From the NCBI GenBank assembly GCA_018971905.1, contig JAGWZS010000049.1, positions 1 to 9,879 on the forward strand: a stretch of DNA of 9,879 nucleotides, in the 5' to 3' direction. A program made the translations under genes and the position numbers. This DNA is from Rhodospirillales bacterium (GTDB lineage Bacteria > Pseudomonadota > Alphaproteobacteria > Acetobacterales > Acetobacteraceae). The first letter of the stretch is position 1. Every line of letters begins with the position of its first letter. Below are positions 1 through 7,608 of this stretch, in pieces. The notes under the pieces were generated by a model that saw only the letters and a program-made list of their open reading frames with translations, ran no database searches and was not told the origin of the DNA.

Positions 1-87
1 TATCTCGCGCACTTCACCCGCGCGGCGGTCACGCGCAAAATGCTGGCAACCTACCAAACCATTCTGGACCAGACGGGGCGTGGCTAG
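1..87 (+). CDS. Glycosyltransferase, C-terminal end only (partial)
   Basis: The first 28 codons of the window are open and end in TAG at 85-87, so this is the 3' end of a gene that begins outside the window. The visible residues read YLAHFTRAAVTRKMLATYQT and then a short hydrophilic tail. A phenylalanine-containing turn followed by an amphipathic helix with a Leu-x-x-Tyr pattern is the usual last helix of GT4/GT-B glycosyltransferases, and the neighbouring genes also concern surface glycans. Family assignment rests on this short tail, so it is tentative. Its stop codon overlaps the stop of the convergent ligase gene within one CTAG tetranucleotide, leaving no room for a separate terminator. 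Confidence 0.5.
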   Translation, partial: YLAHFTRAAVTRKMLATYQTILDQTGRG

Positions 88-1283
88 CCTGGGCGCTCCG
101 CGTTTTTCGGCAGCGTCACCACAAACAGCATCGGCACCCAAAGAATATACCACATCACGGACGGGCCCTTGATGATCTGAACCAGATCGGTAAGGCCGAC
201 AATCAGCGGCACCAACCCCACGGAAAGCCACAGCCGCCGCGAGAACCCCTGTGTCACTGCCAGCAAATGCCGGCCCAGCAGCAGTACGGTGGCCGCAAAC
301 AAACCCAGCCCGATCACGCCGCTATAGTACAAAATCGAAAGATACAGGCTGTGCGGCACCGGATAAGGCGGGCAATACGCATTGTCCATGTGCGGCAGTG
401 TCGCGGAGGGGCCGTAACCGGCAATGGGATGCACACGGATCGCCTTCCACGCCGCCTGCCATAACTGCACATGGCAATCATCCCCGCGCGACGCAAGATT
501 GTTCCATAGCGCGGGTGCCAATGTTTGCCCGAAATGCCAAAACACCCAGCCTCCGGCGGCAACACATGCAAACACCAGCCCGGCAACAAACGGACGTTTG
601 CCAAACACAAGCACCACGGCCACCACGCAGGCGGCCAGCAGGGCGCTGCGGCTATAACACAAAGCCAGAAACGCCAGCATGGGCAGGCAAGCAATCATCA
701 CCGGCAGACGCTGCCGCGCATCGGAACGGATCCGGTTCAATGCCAGCAGCAGACAGATATCCATGATCGCAGCGCCCATGACGGGATTGCCCGTTAACCC
801 CCAGCCCCAAAGCCGGGCCGTGGCATCACCTTTGACAAGAAACAGCCCCACGCTGATCAACGCATTTATCCCGCCGCCATAAATCAGCGCCAGCATCACC
901 CTGTCCCGGGTCCTGGGTTCCGTTTCGGCGGCGCTGACAAAATTCAGCACCAGGATCAACGTCCATAGCGCATTCACGGCCCAATAGAGCGCGCTTTTGC
1001 CATGCACATTGAATTCATGGTCCCAGGCGATGCTCAGCGTCGCCCAGCCCCACAGGCAAAGCATCGCCACCAGGGCCGGGTTTTTCCAATCCGGCCGCCA
1101 GCCGCGCCGCAGCGTCAGCAAAACCGACGGAATCGCGGTGAGATAAAACATCAACGCCCATGATGGCGTGCTGGGCGTTACAAACCCCGCAAATAACGGA
1201 ATCAAAACAGCCCACTGGCTTAGGGGAATCTGCTTAAGCCGGGAGGCTTTCGAGGCAACAACTGCTGGAATCGGCACGGACAT
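84..1283 (-). CDS. O-antigen ligase / polymerase family membrane protein (Wzy_C type)
   Basis: This is a predicted polytopic inner-membrane protein of 399 aa with about ten to twelve hydrophobic segments. Proteins of this family transfer or polymerise undecaprenyl-linked glycans on the periplasmic face. The Wzy_C-like core shows TGNPVMGA near residues 164-170, a helix with YSRSALLA near 210-217, then a periplasmic loop with R266, LWQAAWKAI near 274-282, HPIAGYG near 285-291 and VPHSLYL with H311. The Arg, the Trp region and the His in the large loop match the ligase/polymerase pattern (established family knowledge). Ligase and polymerase cannot be separated from sequence alone. I chose the ATG at 1283; an in-frame ATG at 1310 and a TTG at 1325 are alternatives, and none has a strong ribosome binding site. 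It lies 37-79 nt downstream of the 621-aa membrane gene on the same strand and is probably cotranscribed with it. Confidence 0.82.
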   Translation of the reverse strand: MSVPIPAVVASKASRLKQIPLSQWAVLIPLFAGFVTPSTPSWALMFYLTAIPSVLLTLRRGWRPDWKNPALVAMLCLWGWATLSIAWDHEFNVHGKSALYWAVNALWTLILVLNFVSAAETEPRTRDRVMLALIYGGGINALISVGLFLVKGDATARLWGWGLTGNPVMGAAIMDICLLLALNRIRSDARQRLPVMIACLPMLAFLALCYSRSALLAACVVAVVLVFGKRPFVAGLVFACVAAGGWVFWHFGQTLAPALWNNLASRGDDCHVQLWQAAWKAIRVHPIAGYGPSATLPHMDNAYCPPYPVPHSLYLSILYYSGVIGLGLFAATVLLLGRHLLAVTQGFSRRLWLSVGLVPLIVGLTDLVQIIKGPSVMWYILWVPMLFVVTLPKNAERPG

Positions 1284-1362
1284 GGCCTCGCCAATACCCC
1301 CTGAAACCATCTCAAGACAACTCAAGGGGTAAGATTACAAACAGGCCACAATGCCCGCGGCC

Positions 1363-3228
1363 TCAATATTTCCGGCCGTAGCGTGGAATCGGCCATGTCT
1401 TGAGCAACACCAAGCCCGATGGCCCGCTCTGGAACAGATACGCGTGCCAGGGCCGCATGTTGTAGCCTTTAATGTAAGGCGGGCGCCACTGGCTTTGCGT
1501 CACCAAAACATACCTGCCAGGCGGAAAAGACGCCGCGCTGGCCTGGCTGCCGCGCGAAAGTTGCGGCGCCAGCGAAAGAGTAACAAATGTTTTCGCGCCG
1601 CCCAGCTCCAGCAACCCGAATTTGATCATCCAGGCCGTATAGCCGCTGCCATCGCTGTTATCGATCAGCAGCAGCTTCGCATCCGGCGGCAGCATTCCCG
1701 CCAAATCCTCCCCAATCCGCAGGAAAGGCGGCACCTGAAACCGCAGATCGGTCCGGAACGTAAACGGCGTGGGCAGCAACAGCACCGGCAACAATGCCGC
1801 GGGCAAGCACAACACCGCCACCATGGCACGGCGCTTCAACCATCCCAGGCAAGCAAGCGGCAGCAGGCAGGCCAACGCCACCATTTCAGCCGGCGCTGTC
1901 TGCGCCAGGAAGCGCCAGAACGTCACGGCGGTGCGCACTTCCACCGCCGTGAAGCTGGTGGCCAGGTATGTGAACATAATGAAGGCGGCATTGCCGAAAA
2001 CCAGCGCCGTGGTTGTGGTCAGCACCAGGCGTTCGGCGGTTCCCGCAGGTTTCCGGCGCACCAGGAGCGCCAAAAATGCAACGCCGAACCCGATGGCCAG
2101 CAGCGTATAAACACCCTTGGATAACAGCACCCGCCCCGCACTGCGCAGGGTGGCGGGATACGCCGCCCAATGCCAGTTTTTCAGTGGCAACAGGCTATGC
2201 GCGCCGCCGGGTATCTGCACCGCTGTATAATGCGTCCAGATCAGCCAGACCAGCAACGCCGGCAGCGCCGCCACCACCAGCCAGCCCAGATGGCGCCAGC
2301 GCCCCGCCCCACCCCACAGCAACAGCCCCAGCGCGGCGCCAAACGCCCAGATGAACAGCAGGGCCAGATTATCCTGCCGGACAAATATCACCGCGGCGGC
2401 GGTGCAAGCCATTTCAATAACAATGCGCGGCCCGCGGCGGGCGCCTGGCAGCTCAAACAACAGCGCCGTCAGCATCGCCAAGCCCGAGCCGGACGCGCTA
2501 TCCCCCATGTTCGTGAGGGTCATCTTCGAGATGAACCCAGGATTGAGGAAGCTTTGCAGCAAAATCCCAAAGGCCGCCAACGCCCAGGCGCCATGCGGAC
2601 CAACCGCCTCGGCAAAACGGCGCCGCAGATTATTCGCCAGCGCCGCCGCCGCCGCCAGCAGCAGCAGCATGTTCCACCATGGCCCCGTGGCCAGCAAACG
2701 GATTATTCCGGCCGGGGATGGGTCCGGGCCCAGCAGATAGGTCGCATAGCCGGAAAACGCCACGGCGCGCGGGTAGGCCGGCATGAAGGAGGCGCCAAGC
2801 GGCGCATTCAGGCTGGGAAAATGCCCGTTCAGGCACAGCGCAACCAGATTCGGCGCCCAGAAGGAGAAATCGTCGTAACCCGTGGTGCGCAGGCTGAGCA
2901 GAATCAGCAGCACCGGCGCCCCCAGCGCCAGTACCCGCCAGGCCATGGCATCCTGCGCCTCTGCCCTGCACCGGAACCGCCAGAAAAGCCCCGCCGCGCC
3001 AAGCGCCGCCAGCAGCAAGGCCACCGGCGCCAGGCTGATCGGGGTCAGGCAGCCAACCGCCACAAATGCCAGGCAGGCAATCCCCCAGCCGGTGAACAGC
3101 GCCGTCTCCGCCCGGCGCGCCCCCGCCAGAAAACCGATGCCGGAGGTTAACATAACAACCAGGGCGAAGCGCGCGGCCTGATACAAATCCGCCGGAGCGG
3201 GTAATAAACCCGGCTGTAGACTATTCAT
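1363..3228 (-). CDS. Large multi-spanning membrane protein, GT-C glycosyltransferase-like
   Basis: This 621-aa protein has roughly a dozen hydrophobic helices over residues 15-470 and a hydrophilic C-terminal portion of about 130 residues (from about 490), which is probably periplasmic. After the third or fourth helix it carries RTTGYDDFSFWAPNL (residues 114-128) followed by LCLNGHFPSL. An acidic pair in the first large loop, followed by an aromatic and a helix ending in 'NGxFP', is the typical signature of GT-C enzymes, which use polyprenyl-phosphate sugars as donors. D119 and D120 would be the candidate catalytic or metal-binding residues. No specific named family is recognised, so this is an inferred fold-level assignment. 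The start ATG at 3228 follows a divergent intergenic region and has only a weak GACCGG-like ribosome binding site. It is followed on the same strand by the O-antigen ligase gene, which suggests a shared role in making or decorating a surface polysaccharide. Confidence 0.7.
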   Translation of the reverse strand: MNSLQPGLLPAPADLYQAARFALVVMLTSGIGFLAGARRAETALFTGWGIACLAFVAVGCLTPISLAPVALLLAALGAAGLFWRFRCRAEAQDAMAWRVLALGAPVLLILLSLRTTGYDDFSFWAPNLVALCLNGHFPSLNAPLGASFMPAYPRAVAFSGYATYLLGPDPSPAGIIRLLATGPWWNMLLLLAAAAALANNLRRRFAEAVGPHGAWALAAFGILLQSFLNPGFISKMTLTNMGDSASGSGLAMLTALLFELPGARRGPRIVIEMACTAAAVIFVRQDNLALLFIWAFGAALGLLLWGGAGRWRHLGWLVVAALPALLVWLIWTHYTAVQIPGGAHSLLPLKNWHWAAYPATLRSAGRVLLSKGVYTLLAIGFGVAFLALLVRRKPAGTAERLVLTTTTALVFGNAAFIMFTYLATSFTAVEVRTAVTFWRFLAQTAPAEMVALACLLPLACLGWLKRRAMVAVLCLPAALLPVLLLPTPFTFRTDLRFQVPPFLRIGEDLAGMLPPDAKLLLIDNSDGSGYTAWMIKFGLLELGGAKTFVTLSLAPQLSRGSQASAASFPPGRYVLVTQSQWRPPYIKGYNMRPWHAYLFQSGPSGLVLLKTWPIPRYGRKY

Positions 3229-3400
3229 GCATGTCCGGTCTGCTGCTCATTTTCGGTGCCACATCAAGCGCGGCCGGGCCCCTTATATGGGCGCCGGAGC
3301 TCATCGTACAGCGCTCCCGCCGGGCCGTGGCTTCGTTGACTCGCCACCCCCCTTCGCGTAACGGCCAAAGCCCATCAAAATGGCAGGAATTCAGGCACCC
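3229..3400. promoter_or_regulatory. Divergent intergenic region between two glycan genes
   Basis: About 170 nt separates the minus-strand GT-C-like gene from the plus-strand glycosyltransferase, so both promoters should lie here. On the plus strand a TTGACT at 3336-3341 is followed, after 17 nt, by TAACGG at 3359-3364. The -35 is good and the -10 is poor. A start of transcription near 3371 would favour the ATG at 3401 over the one at 3380. I see no clear operator; a short run CCGGGCCCC...GGGCGCCGG around 3276-3298 is only an imperfect GC-rich inverted repeat. Confidence 0.25.
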
Positions 3401-4447
3401 ATGGTCCGGATCGTGCATATTGGCTACGCGCCGGTATCGCTTAAAAGCCTCAATCAGCACGCCACCGGCATCAAGCTCTGCAACGGCTTCATCCGCAACG
3501 GGCATCAGGTTCTGGCGCTGTCGGACCGTGACCTCGCCCGCGCCTACGGCTTCGGCCACCGCCGCCTGGGCCGCGCCCGCTTCAACAAAATGGCCCGCGA
3601 TTATTGCCGCGCCCATAAGCCAGAGCTGCTGGTGCTGGGCCATGCGGACATGCTGGACGCCGCCTCCATCGCCGCCATCCGGGAGGATCTGCCCGGCCTG
3701 CGCGTGGTGCAATGGAACGTGGACCCGCTGTTCGAGCCGGATAATATCCGCCGGATCGAGGGCAAGCTGGGCGTGGTGGACCTCACCCTCGTCACCACCG
3801 CCGGCGCCTCCATGGAAAAACTCCGCCGCCCCGGCGTGCGGGTGGGGTTCATGCCCAACCCGGTCGATCTTTCCATCGAACGCGGCCGGGTGGACGAGGT
3901 GCAAAACCCGCCCTTCGATCTCTTCTATGCCTGCGGCAACCCGGACCGCCCGAGGCGCGTGATCTGCGGCCAGCCCTGGAACATGGAAGCCTTCATGCGC
4001 GATGTCATGGCCCGCCAGCCTGGCCTGCGCGCCCTCACCCCCGGCCTGTTCGGGAAGGGGTTCATGAACGGCGCGGCCTATCAGGAGGCTTTGTGCCAGG
4101 CCGGAATGGGGCTGAACATCAGCCGCCGGGCGGATGATTTCTTGTACAGCTCAGACCGCCTGGCCCATCTCACCGGCAACGGGCAACTCGCCGTCATCGA
4201 ACGCGCCACCGGCTATGACCACTTTTTTAGCGATGACGAGATGGGGTTTTTCTCCAGCCTGGAAGAACTGGCCGAACTCATCGCCCGCTACCGGGCCGAC
4301 CCCGCCGCCCGTATGCGGGTGGCCGCCGCGGGCCGGCGCCGCTATGCGGATTTGTTTAACGAACGCCGCATAGCGGCCTATATTCTGGATGCCGCCTTCA
4401 ACGGCACGGATGAAACCACCTACCCCTGGCCCGGCCATCCGGCCTGA
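3401..4447 (+). CDS. GT-B glycosyltransferase family protein (Glyco_trans_1_2 / CgeB-like)
   Basis: This is a predicted cytoplasmic glycosyltransferase of 348 aa. The N-terminal Rossmann half opens with VRIVHIGYAP (2-11) and continues through a strand at ELLVLGHADM (75-84) and VVQWNVDPLFEPD (102-114). The C-terminal half has a strand at FDLFYACGNPDRP (172-184), then GLNISRRADDFLYSSDRLAHL (237-257) with GNGQLAVIERATGYDHFF (259-276). It closes with DDEMGFFSSLEELAELI and a helical tail. The 'SDRL..L.GnGqLav' stretch corresponds to the nucleotide-sugar-binding segment of this family (established). Donor and acceptor are unknown. The ATG at 3401 puts the first beta strand at the N terminus; an ATG at 3380 would add seven residues. 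A weak stem at 4457-4490 follows the stop codon. The gene shares a divergent region with the membrane glycan genes, so it probably acts in the same surface polysaccharide pathway. Confidence 0.8.
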   Translation: MVRIVHIGYAPVSLKSLNQHATGIKLCNGFIRNGHQVLALSDRDLARAYGFGHRRLGRARFNKMARDYCRAHKPELLVLGHADMLDAASIAAIREDLPGLRVVQWNVDPLFEPDNIRRIEGKLGVVDLTLVTTAGASMEKLRRPGVRVGFMPNPVDLSIERGRVDEVQNPPFDLFYACGNPDRPRRVICGQPWNMEAFMRDVMARQPGLRALTPGLFGKGFMNGAAYQEALCQAGMGLNISRRADDFLYSSDRLAHLTGNGQLAVIERATGYDHFFSDDEMGFFSSLEELAELIARYRADPAARMRVAAAGRRRYADLFNERRIAAYILDAAFNGTDETTYPWPGHPA

Positions 4448-4456
4448 GAATTCCTC

Positions 4457-4490
4457 ACCCCAGCCATCCCGGCCCTTGCGAGGCTTGGGT
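4457..4490 (+). terminator. Weak stem-loop after the glycosyltransferase gene
   Basis: ACCCCAGCC (4457-4465) can pair with GGCTTGGGT (4482-4490) with a single internal mismatch, giving a 9-position stem and a 16-nt loop. It sits 10 nt after the stop codon. No T-tract follows on the plus strand, so if it terminates transcription it would be inefficient or act with other factors. Confidence 0.3.
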
Positions 4491-4539
4491 TAAACGCTAA
4501 ATCCTGTCTCCGCATTCAGAAATTTTTGGGTAATTGTAA

Positions 4540-5499
4540 ATGTCCGATCTCGTTCCCGTCACCGTCCTCACCGGCTATCTGGGCGCTGGCAAAACCACCC
4601 TGCTCAACAACATTCTCACCGGCACGCATGGCAAGAAATACGCCGTCGTCATCAACGAATTCGGTGAGCTGGGCGTGGATAACGACCTCGTGGTGGATTC
4701 CGACGAGGAAGTGTTCGAGATGAACAACGGCTGCATCTGCTGCACGGTACGCGGGGATCTTATCCGAATCATCGGCGGGTTGATGAAGCGTGCCCAGAAG
4801 TTCGATGGCATCATCGTCGAGACCACCGGCCTCGCCAACCCCGCCCCGGTGGCGCAAACCTTCTTCGTGGACGAGGACGTGAAAGCCAAAACCCGGCTGG
4901 ATGCGATTGTGACCGTGGTGGATGCGAAGCATTTCCTCACCCGGCTGGAGGATAGCCCGGAAGCCGAGGACCAGGTGGCCTTCGCGGATGTGATCGTGCT
5001 GAACAAGCTGGACCTGGTGAGCCAGGATGAGCTTGAGGCGGTGAAGGCACGGATCAAATCCATCAACCCCTATGCCGAGATCAAAACCGCCACCAAGGGC
5101 GATGTGCCGGCGGACCAGTTGCTCGGCCTTGGCGCGTTCGATTTAAAGCGCGTGCTGGCCAACGTGCCGGACTTCCTGGAGGAAGACAGCCACACCCATA
5201 ACGAGCATCTGACCTCCATCAGCATCAGCACGGACAAGCCGCTGTCAGCCGATAAATTCAACGCCTGGATCGGCCATATTCTCCAGGCCCAGGGGCAGAA
5301 TATTCTGCGCACCAAGGGCATTCTTTCCTATGAGGGGGAGGATAAGCGGTTCGCCTTCCAGGCTGTGCATATGATGGCGGATGGCGATTTCCTGGCCCCC
5401 TGGAAGCCGGATGAAAAACGCGTCAGCCGCATCGTGTTCATCGGGCGGGACTTGAACCGGCCACAGCTGCGGCGCGGGTTCGAAAGCTGCGCCGCCTGA
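4540..5499 (+). CDS. G3E-family GTPase, YjiA/CobW-like metal chaperone (COG0523)
   Basis: This is a predicted cytoplasmic GTPase of 319 aa, close to the length of YjiA. These proteins couple GTP hydrolysis to delivery of Zn or another metal to target enzymes. The G1/Walker A motif GYLGAGKT is at residues 12-19. The metal-binding CICC motif is at 65-68 within MNNGCICCTVRGDL, ETTGLANP is at 94-101 and the base-specificity motif NKLD is at 155-158. A histidine cluster HTHNEH (H218, H220, H223) links to the CobW C-terminal domain (about 224-312). No cobalamin genes are nearby, so a true CobW role in B12 synthesis is unlikely. The ATG at 4540 follows an AT-rich leader with only a weak GGG element, and I see no Zur-type palindrome upstream. 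pabB begins 8 nt after its stop, indicating cotranscription. Confidence 0.9.
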   Translation: MSDLVPVTVLTGYLGAGKTTLLNNILTGTHGKKYAVVINEFGELGVDNDLVVDSDEEVFEMNNGCICCTVRGDLIRIIGGLMKRAQKFDGIIVETTGLANPAPVAQTFFVDEDVKAKTRLDAIVTVVDAKHFLTRLEDSPEAEDQVAFADVIVLNKLDLVSQDELEAVKARIKSINPYAEIKTATKGDVPADQLLGLGAFDLKRVLANVPDFLEEDSHTHNEHLTSISISTDKPLSADKFNAWIGHILQAQGQNILRTKGILSYEGEDKRFAFQAVHMMADGDFLAPWKPDEKRVSRIVFIGRDLNRPQLRRGFESCAA

Positions 5500-5507
5500 A
5501 CCCTTGA

Positions 5508-6824
5508 ATGCTGTGCCGCGAACTTCCTTGGGCGGAGCCGGGCGCGGCCTTTCAAGCCCTGGCGGGCAACGGCCCGCTGGTGTTTCTGGACAGCGCCGCC
5601 ACCGGCGACCCCCGCGCAACAACCAGCTATATCGCGCTGGACCCGCTGGCGGTGCTGCGGCTGAAAGAGGCCTGCGAACTTCCGCCCTGGCTGGCCGAGG
5701 CACGCCCGCAGGATGACACCTGCCCGCCGGATTGGCCGTTTGCCTTCAAGGGCGGCGCCATTGGCTGGCTGGGCTATGAAGCTGGGCTGGCGCAGGCGGG
5801 CATAGGCTCCCGGCACGCGCCGATTTCCGGCCTTCCGCCTGGCTGGTTCGGCATGTTCGATCTGGTTCTGGGCTTCAACCATGCCGCGCGGCGCTGCTTC
5901 GCCCTGGCGGCGGACCGGCCCGGCGCAAGCGCTGCCTCACGCATAGAGGCGCTGGCGGCACGCCTTGCCACACCCCATAGCCTGCCTGTTTTGCCATCGG
6001 TGGCCTGGCAGGCGGAATTGCCCCGCCCGGATTATGAGGCGCGGGTTGAACGCTTGCGCGCCTATATCGCCGCCGGGGATGTGTATCAGGCAAATTTCAC
6101 CGCCCGTTTCACCGCCCCCCGCATGGCAGGCTTCAGTCCCGCCGCCTGCCATGCCGCCTTGCGCGCCCGCAGCCCCGCCCCGTTTGGCGCGTTTATCGAC
6201 ACAGGCGCAGGCCTGGCCCTGTGCAGCACCTCGCCGGAGCGTTTTCTCTCCGTGCAGGCAGATGGCCATGTGGAAGCGCGGCCCATAAAAGGCACCGCCC
6301 CGCGCCATGCGGACCCGGTGCGGGATGCCGCCAGCGCCGCCACCCTGCGCGCCGACCCTAAGGAGCGCGCCGAAAACTTGATGATCACCGATTTGCTGCG
6401 CAATGATCTCGGCCAGGTTTGCGCCTTTGGTTCCGTGCAGGTGCCGGAGCTGTTCAGCGTGGAGAGTTTCGCCCAGGCGCATCATCTGGTCTCCGCCGTT
6501 ACCGGCCAGTTGCGCCCCGGCCTGAACGCCGCCGCGCTGCTGCTGGCCGCGTTTCCCGGCGGCTCCATCACCGGCGCGCCCAAACACCGGGCCATGCAGA
6601 TTATCGACGAGTTGGAGGAAGGCCCGCGCGGCGCCTATTGCGGTGCCATCGCCTGGATTGGGCTGGATGGCGCCATGGACAGTTCCATCATCATCCGCAC
6701 CATCACCGCCACGCCGGACATGCTGTACGCCCAGGCCGGCGGCGGGATTACCTGGGACAGCAGCCCGGCTTCGGAGTATGACGAGATGATGCTGAAACTC
6801 TCGCCTCTTATCGCCCATGGCTGA
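5508..6824 (+). CDS. pabB: Aminodeoxychorismate synthase component I
   Basis: The 438-aa cytoplasmic enzyme adds ammonia to chorismate to give 4-amino-4-deoxychorismate, the first step to p-aminobenzoate and folate. An N-terminal domain (about 1-165) includes GGAIGWLGYEAG. The chorismate-binding domain (about 170-436) carries the PIKGT motif at 259-263. K261 is the lysine that distinguishes PabB from anthranilate synthase TrpE, which has PIAGT (established). Further motifs are DPKERAENLMITDLLRNDLG from residue 283, GGSITGAPK at 351-359 and a GAYCGAIAWIG segment. The start at 5508 gives an N terminus (MLCRELPW) typical of alphaproteobacterial PabB. The spacing to the upstream G3E gene is 8 nt, and the pabC start lies inside its last codons. 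The amidotransferase partner PabA is not in this window and may be supplied by TrpG or another locus. Confidence 0.93.
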   Translation: MLCRELPWAEPGAAFQALAGNGPLVFLDSAATGDPRATTSYIALDPLAVLRLKEACELPPWLAEARPQDDTCPPDWPFAFKGGAIGWLGYEAGLAQAGIGSRHAPISGLPPGWFGMFDLVLGFNHAARRCFALAADRPGASAASRIEALAARLATPHSLPVLPSVAWQAELPRPDYEARVERLRAYIAAGDVYQANFTARFTAPRMAGFSPAACHAALRARSPAPFGAFIDTGAGLALCSTSPERFLSVQADGHVEARPIKGTAPRHADPVRDAASAATLRADPKERAENLMITDLLRNDLGQVCAFGSVQVPELFSVESFAQAHHLVSAVTGQLRPGLNAAALLLAAFPGGSITGAPKHRAMQIIDELEEGPRGAYCGAIAWIGLDGAMDSSIIIRTITATPDMLYAQAGGGITWDSSPASEYDEMMLKLSPLIAHG

Positions 6825-7608
6825 AACCATCTGGCTGAACGGTGCGCTGCTGCCCGCAGCACGGGCTGGTATTTCCACCGCCGATCGTGGCTTTACGCTG
6901 GGGGATGGGCTGTTCGAGACGCTGCGCCTGCATGGCGGCGCGGCGCTGGATGTGCCCGCGCATTTCGCGCGGCTTGCGGCGGGGGCGGCATTGCTGCGCC
7001 TGGCCTTGCCCTTCGATGCCACTGAGATGGCAACGATGCTGGCGCGGACCGCCGCCGCCAACGGGCTGAAAGAGGGCGGGTTGCGGCTGACGCTGACCCG
7101 CGGCCCCGGCCCGCGCGGGCTGCTGCCGCCCGAGCCGCCCACGCCCACCGTGCTGATAATGGCGTTCCCGGTGGCTGAGCCGCGGCCGGTTAGCGCCATC
7201 ATCGCCCGGGGTATTACCCGGGATGCAACCTCGCCCCTCTGCCGCGTGAAAACCCTGAACTATCTGCCGAACATTCTGGCCCGGCTGGAGGCGCAGGAGC
7301 GCGGGGCCGACGAAGCCATCATGCTCAACCATGCTGGGCACGTGGCCGGGGCCAGCATCGGCAATGTTCTGGTGCGCGTTGGCGGTTTGTGGCTTACCCC
7401 GCCGCTTGCCGACGGCGCCTTGCCCGGCATCCGCCGCGCCAGATTGCTGGCCGCCGGGCTGGTGAGGGAAGCGCCCATAGACCAGGACACGCTGCAAAAA
7501 GCCGCCGCCCTTTGCATCAGCAATGTGCTGGCACTGCGGCCGGTTATTGCGCTGGAAAATGCGGCGCTGCCCGCCATGGGTTTGGATGACGCTGGCGTTA
7601 GTGGATGA
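6817..7608 (+). CDS. pabC: Aminodeoxychorismate lyase (class IV aminotransferase fold)
   Basis: The 263-aa PLP enzyme converts aminodeoxychorismate to p-aminobenzoate and pyruvate. Visible family features are the N-terminal DRGFTLGDGLFETLR, the PLP-lysine segment CRVKTLNYLPN with K145, QERGADEAIMLN, GNVLVRVGGLWLTPPL and the late NVLALRPVIALEN. In relatives the stretch after 'ln..G' reads G-x-V-x-E-x; here it reads GHVAGASIGN, so codon 178 is GGG (Gly, 7348-7350) where Glu normally bonds the pyridine nitrogen of PLP. The ATG lies inside the end of pabB with an 8-nt overlap (ATGGCTGA), which suggests translational coupling. The assignment relies on this pabB linkage as well as on the motifs, since branched-chain and D-amino-acid aminotransferases share the fold. 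The Gly could be a tolerated variant, or could mean altered activity. Confidence 0.88.
   Translation: MAETIWLNGALLPAARAGISTADRGFTLGDGLFETLRLHGGAALDVPAHFARLAAGAALLRLALPFDATEMATMLARTAAANGLKEGGLRLTLTRGPGPRGLLPPEPPTPTVLIMAFPVAEPRPVSAIIARGITRDATSPLCRVKTLNYLPNILARLEAQERGADEAIMLNHAGHVAGASIGNVLVRVGGLWLTPPLADGALPGIRRARLLAAGLVREAPIDQDTLQKAAALCISNVLALRPVIALENAALPAMGLDDAGVSG

Noticed and set aside
2170..3150. 326-aa plus-strand frame rich in Gln and Arg
   Set aside because: It is antisense to the GT-C-like membrane gene. Its Q/R-rich composition is what reversed hydrophobic codons give, and no ribosome binding site supports it.
3231..3962. 243-aa plus-strand frame starting in the divergent region
   Set aside because: It overlaps the glycosyltransferase gene in another frame, and its translation turns into Pro/Ser/Trp-rich shadow sequence. 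The glycosyltransferase frame has the family motifs.
4491..4539. Zur or B12 riboswitch element upstream of the G3E GTPase
   Set aside because: The 49-nt leader contains no AT-rich Zur palindrome, and the gap from the previous gene (92 nt) is too short for a cobalamin riboswitch.
5937..7202. 421-aa open frame on the minus strand across pabB and pabC
   Set aside because: It is antisense to two clearly recognised genes and its translation is low-complexity Gly/Ala/Arg-rich. This is the usual GC-rich shadow frame with no known domain.
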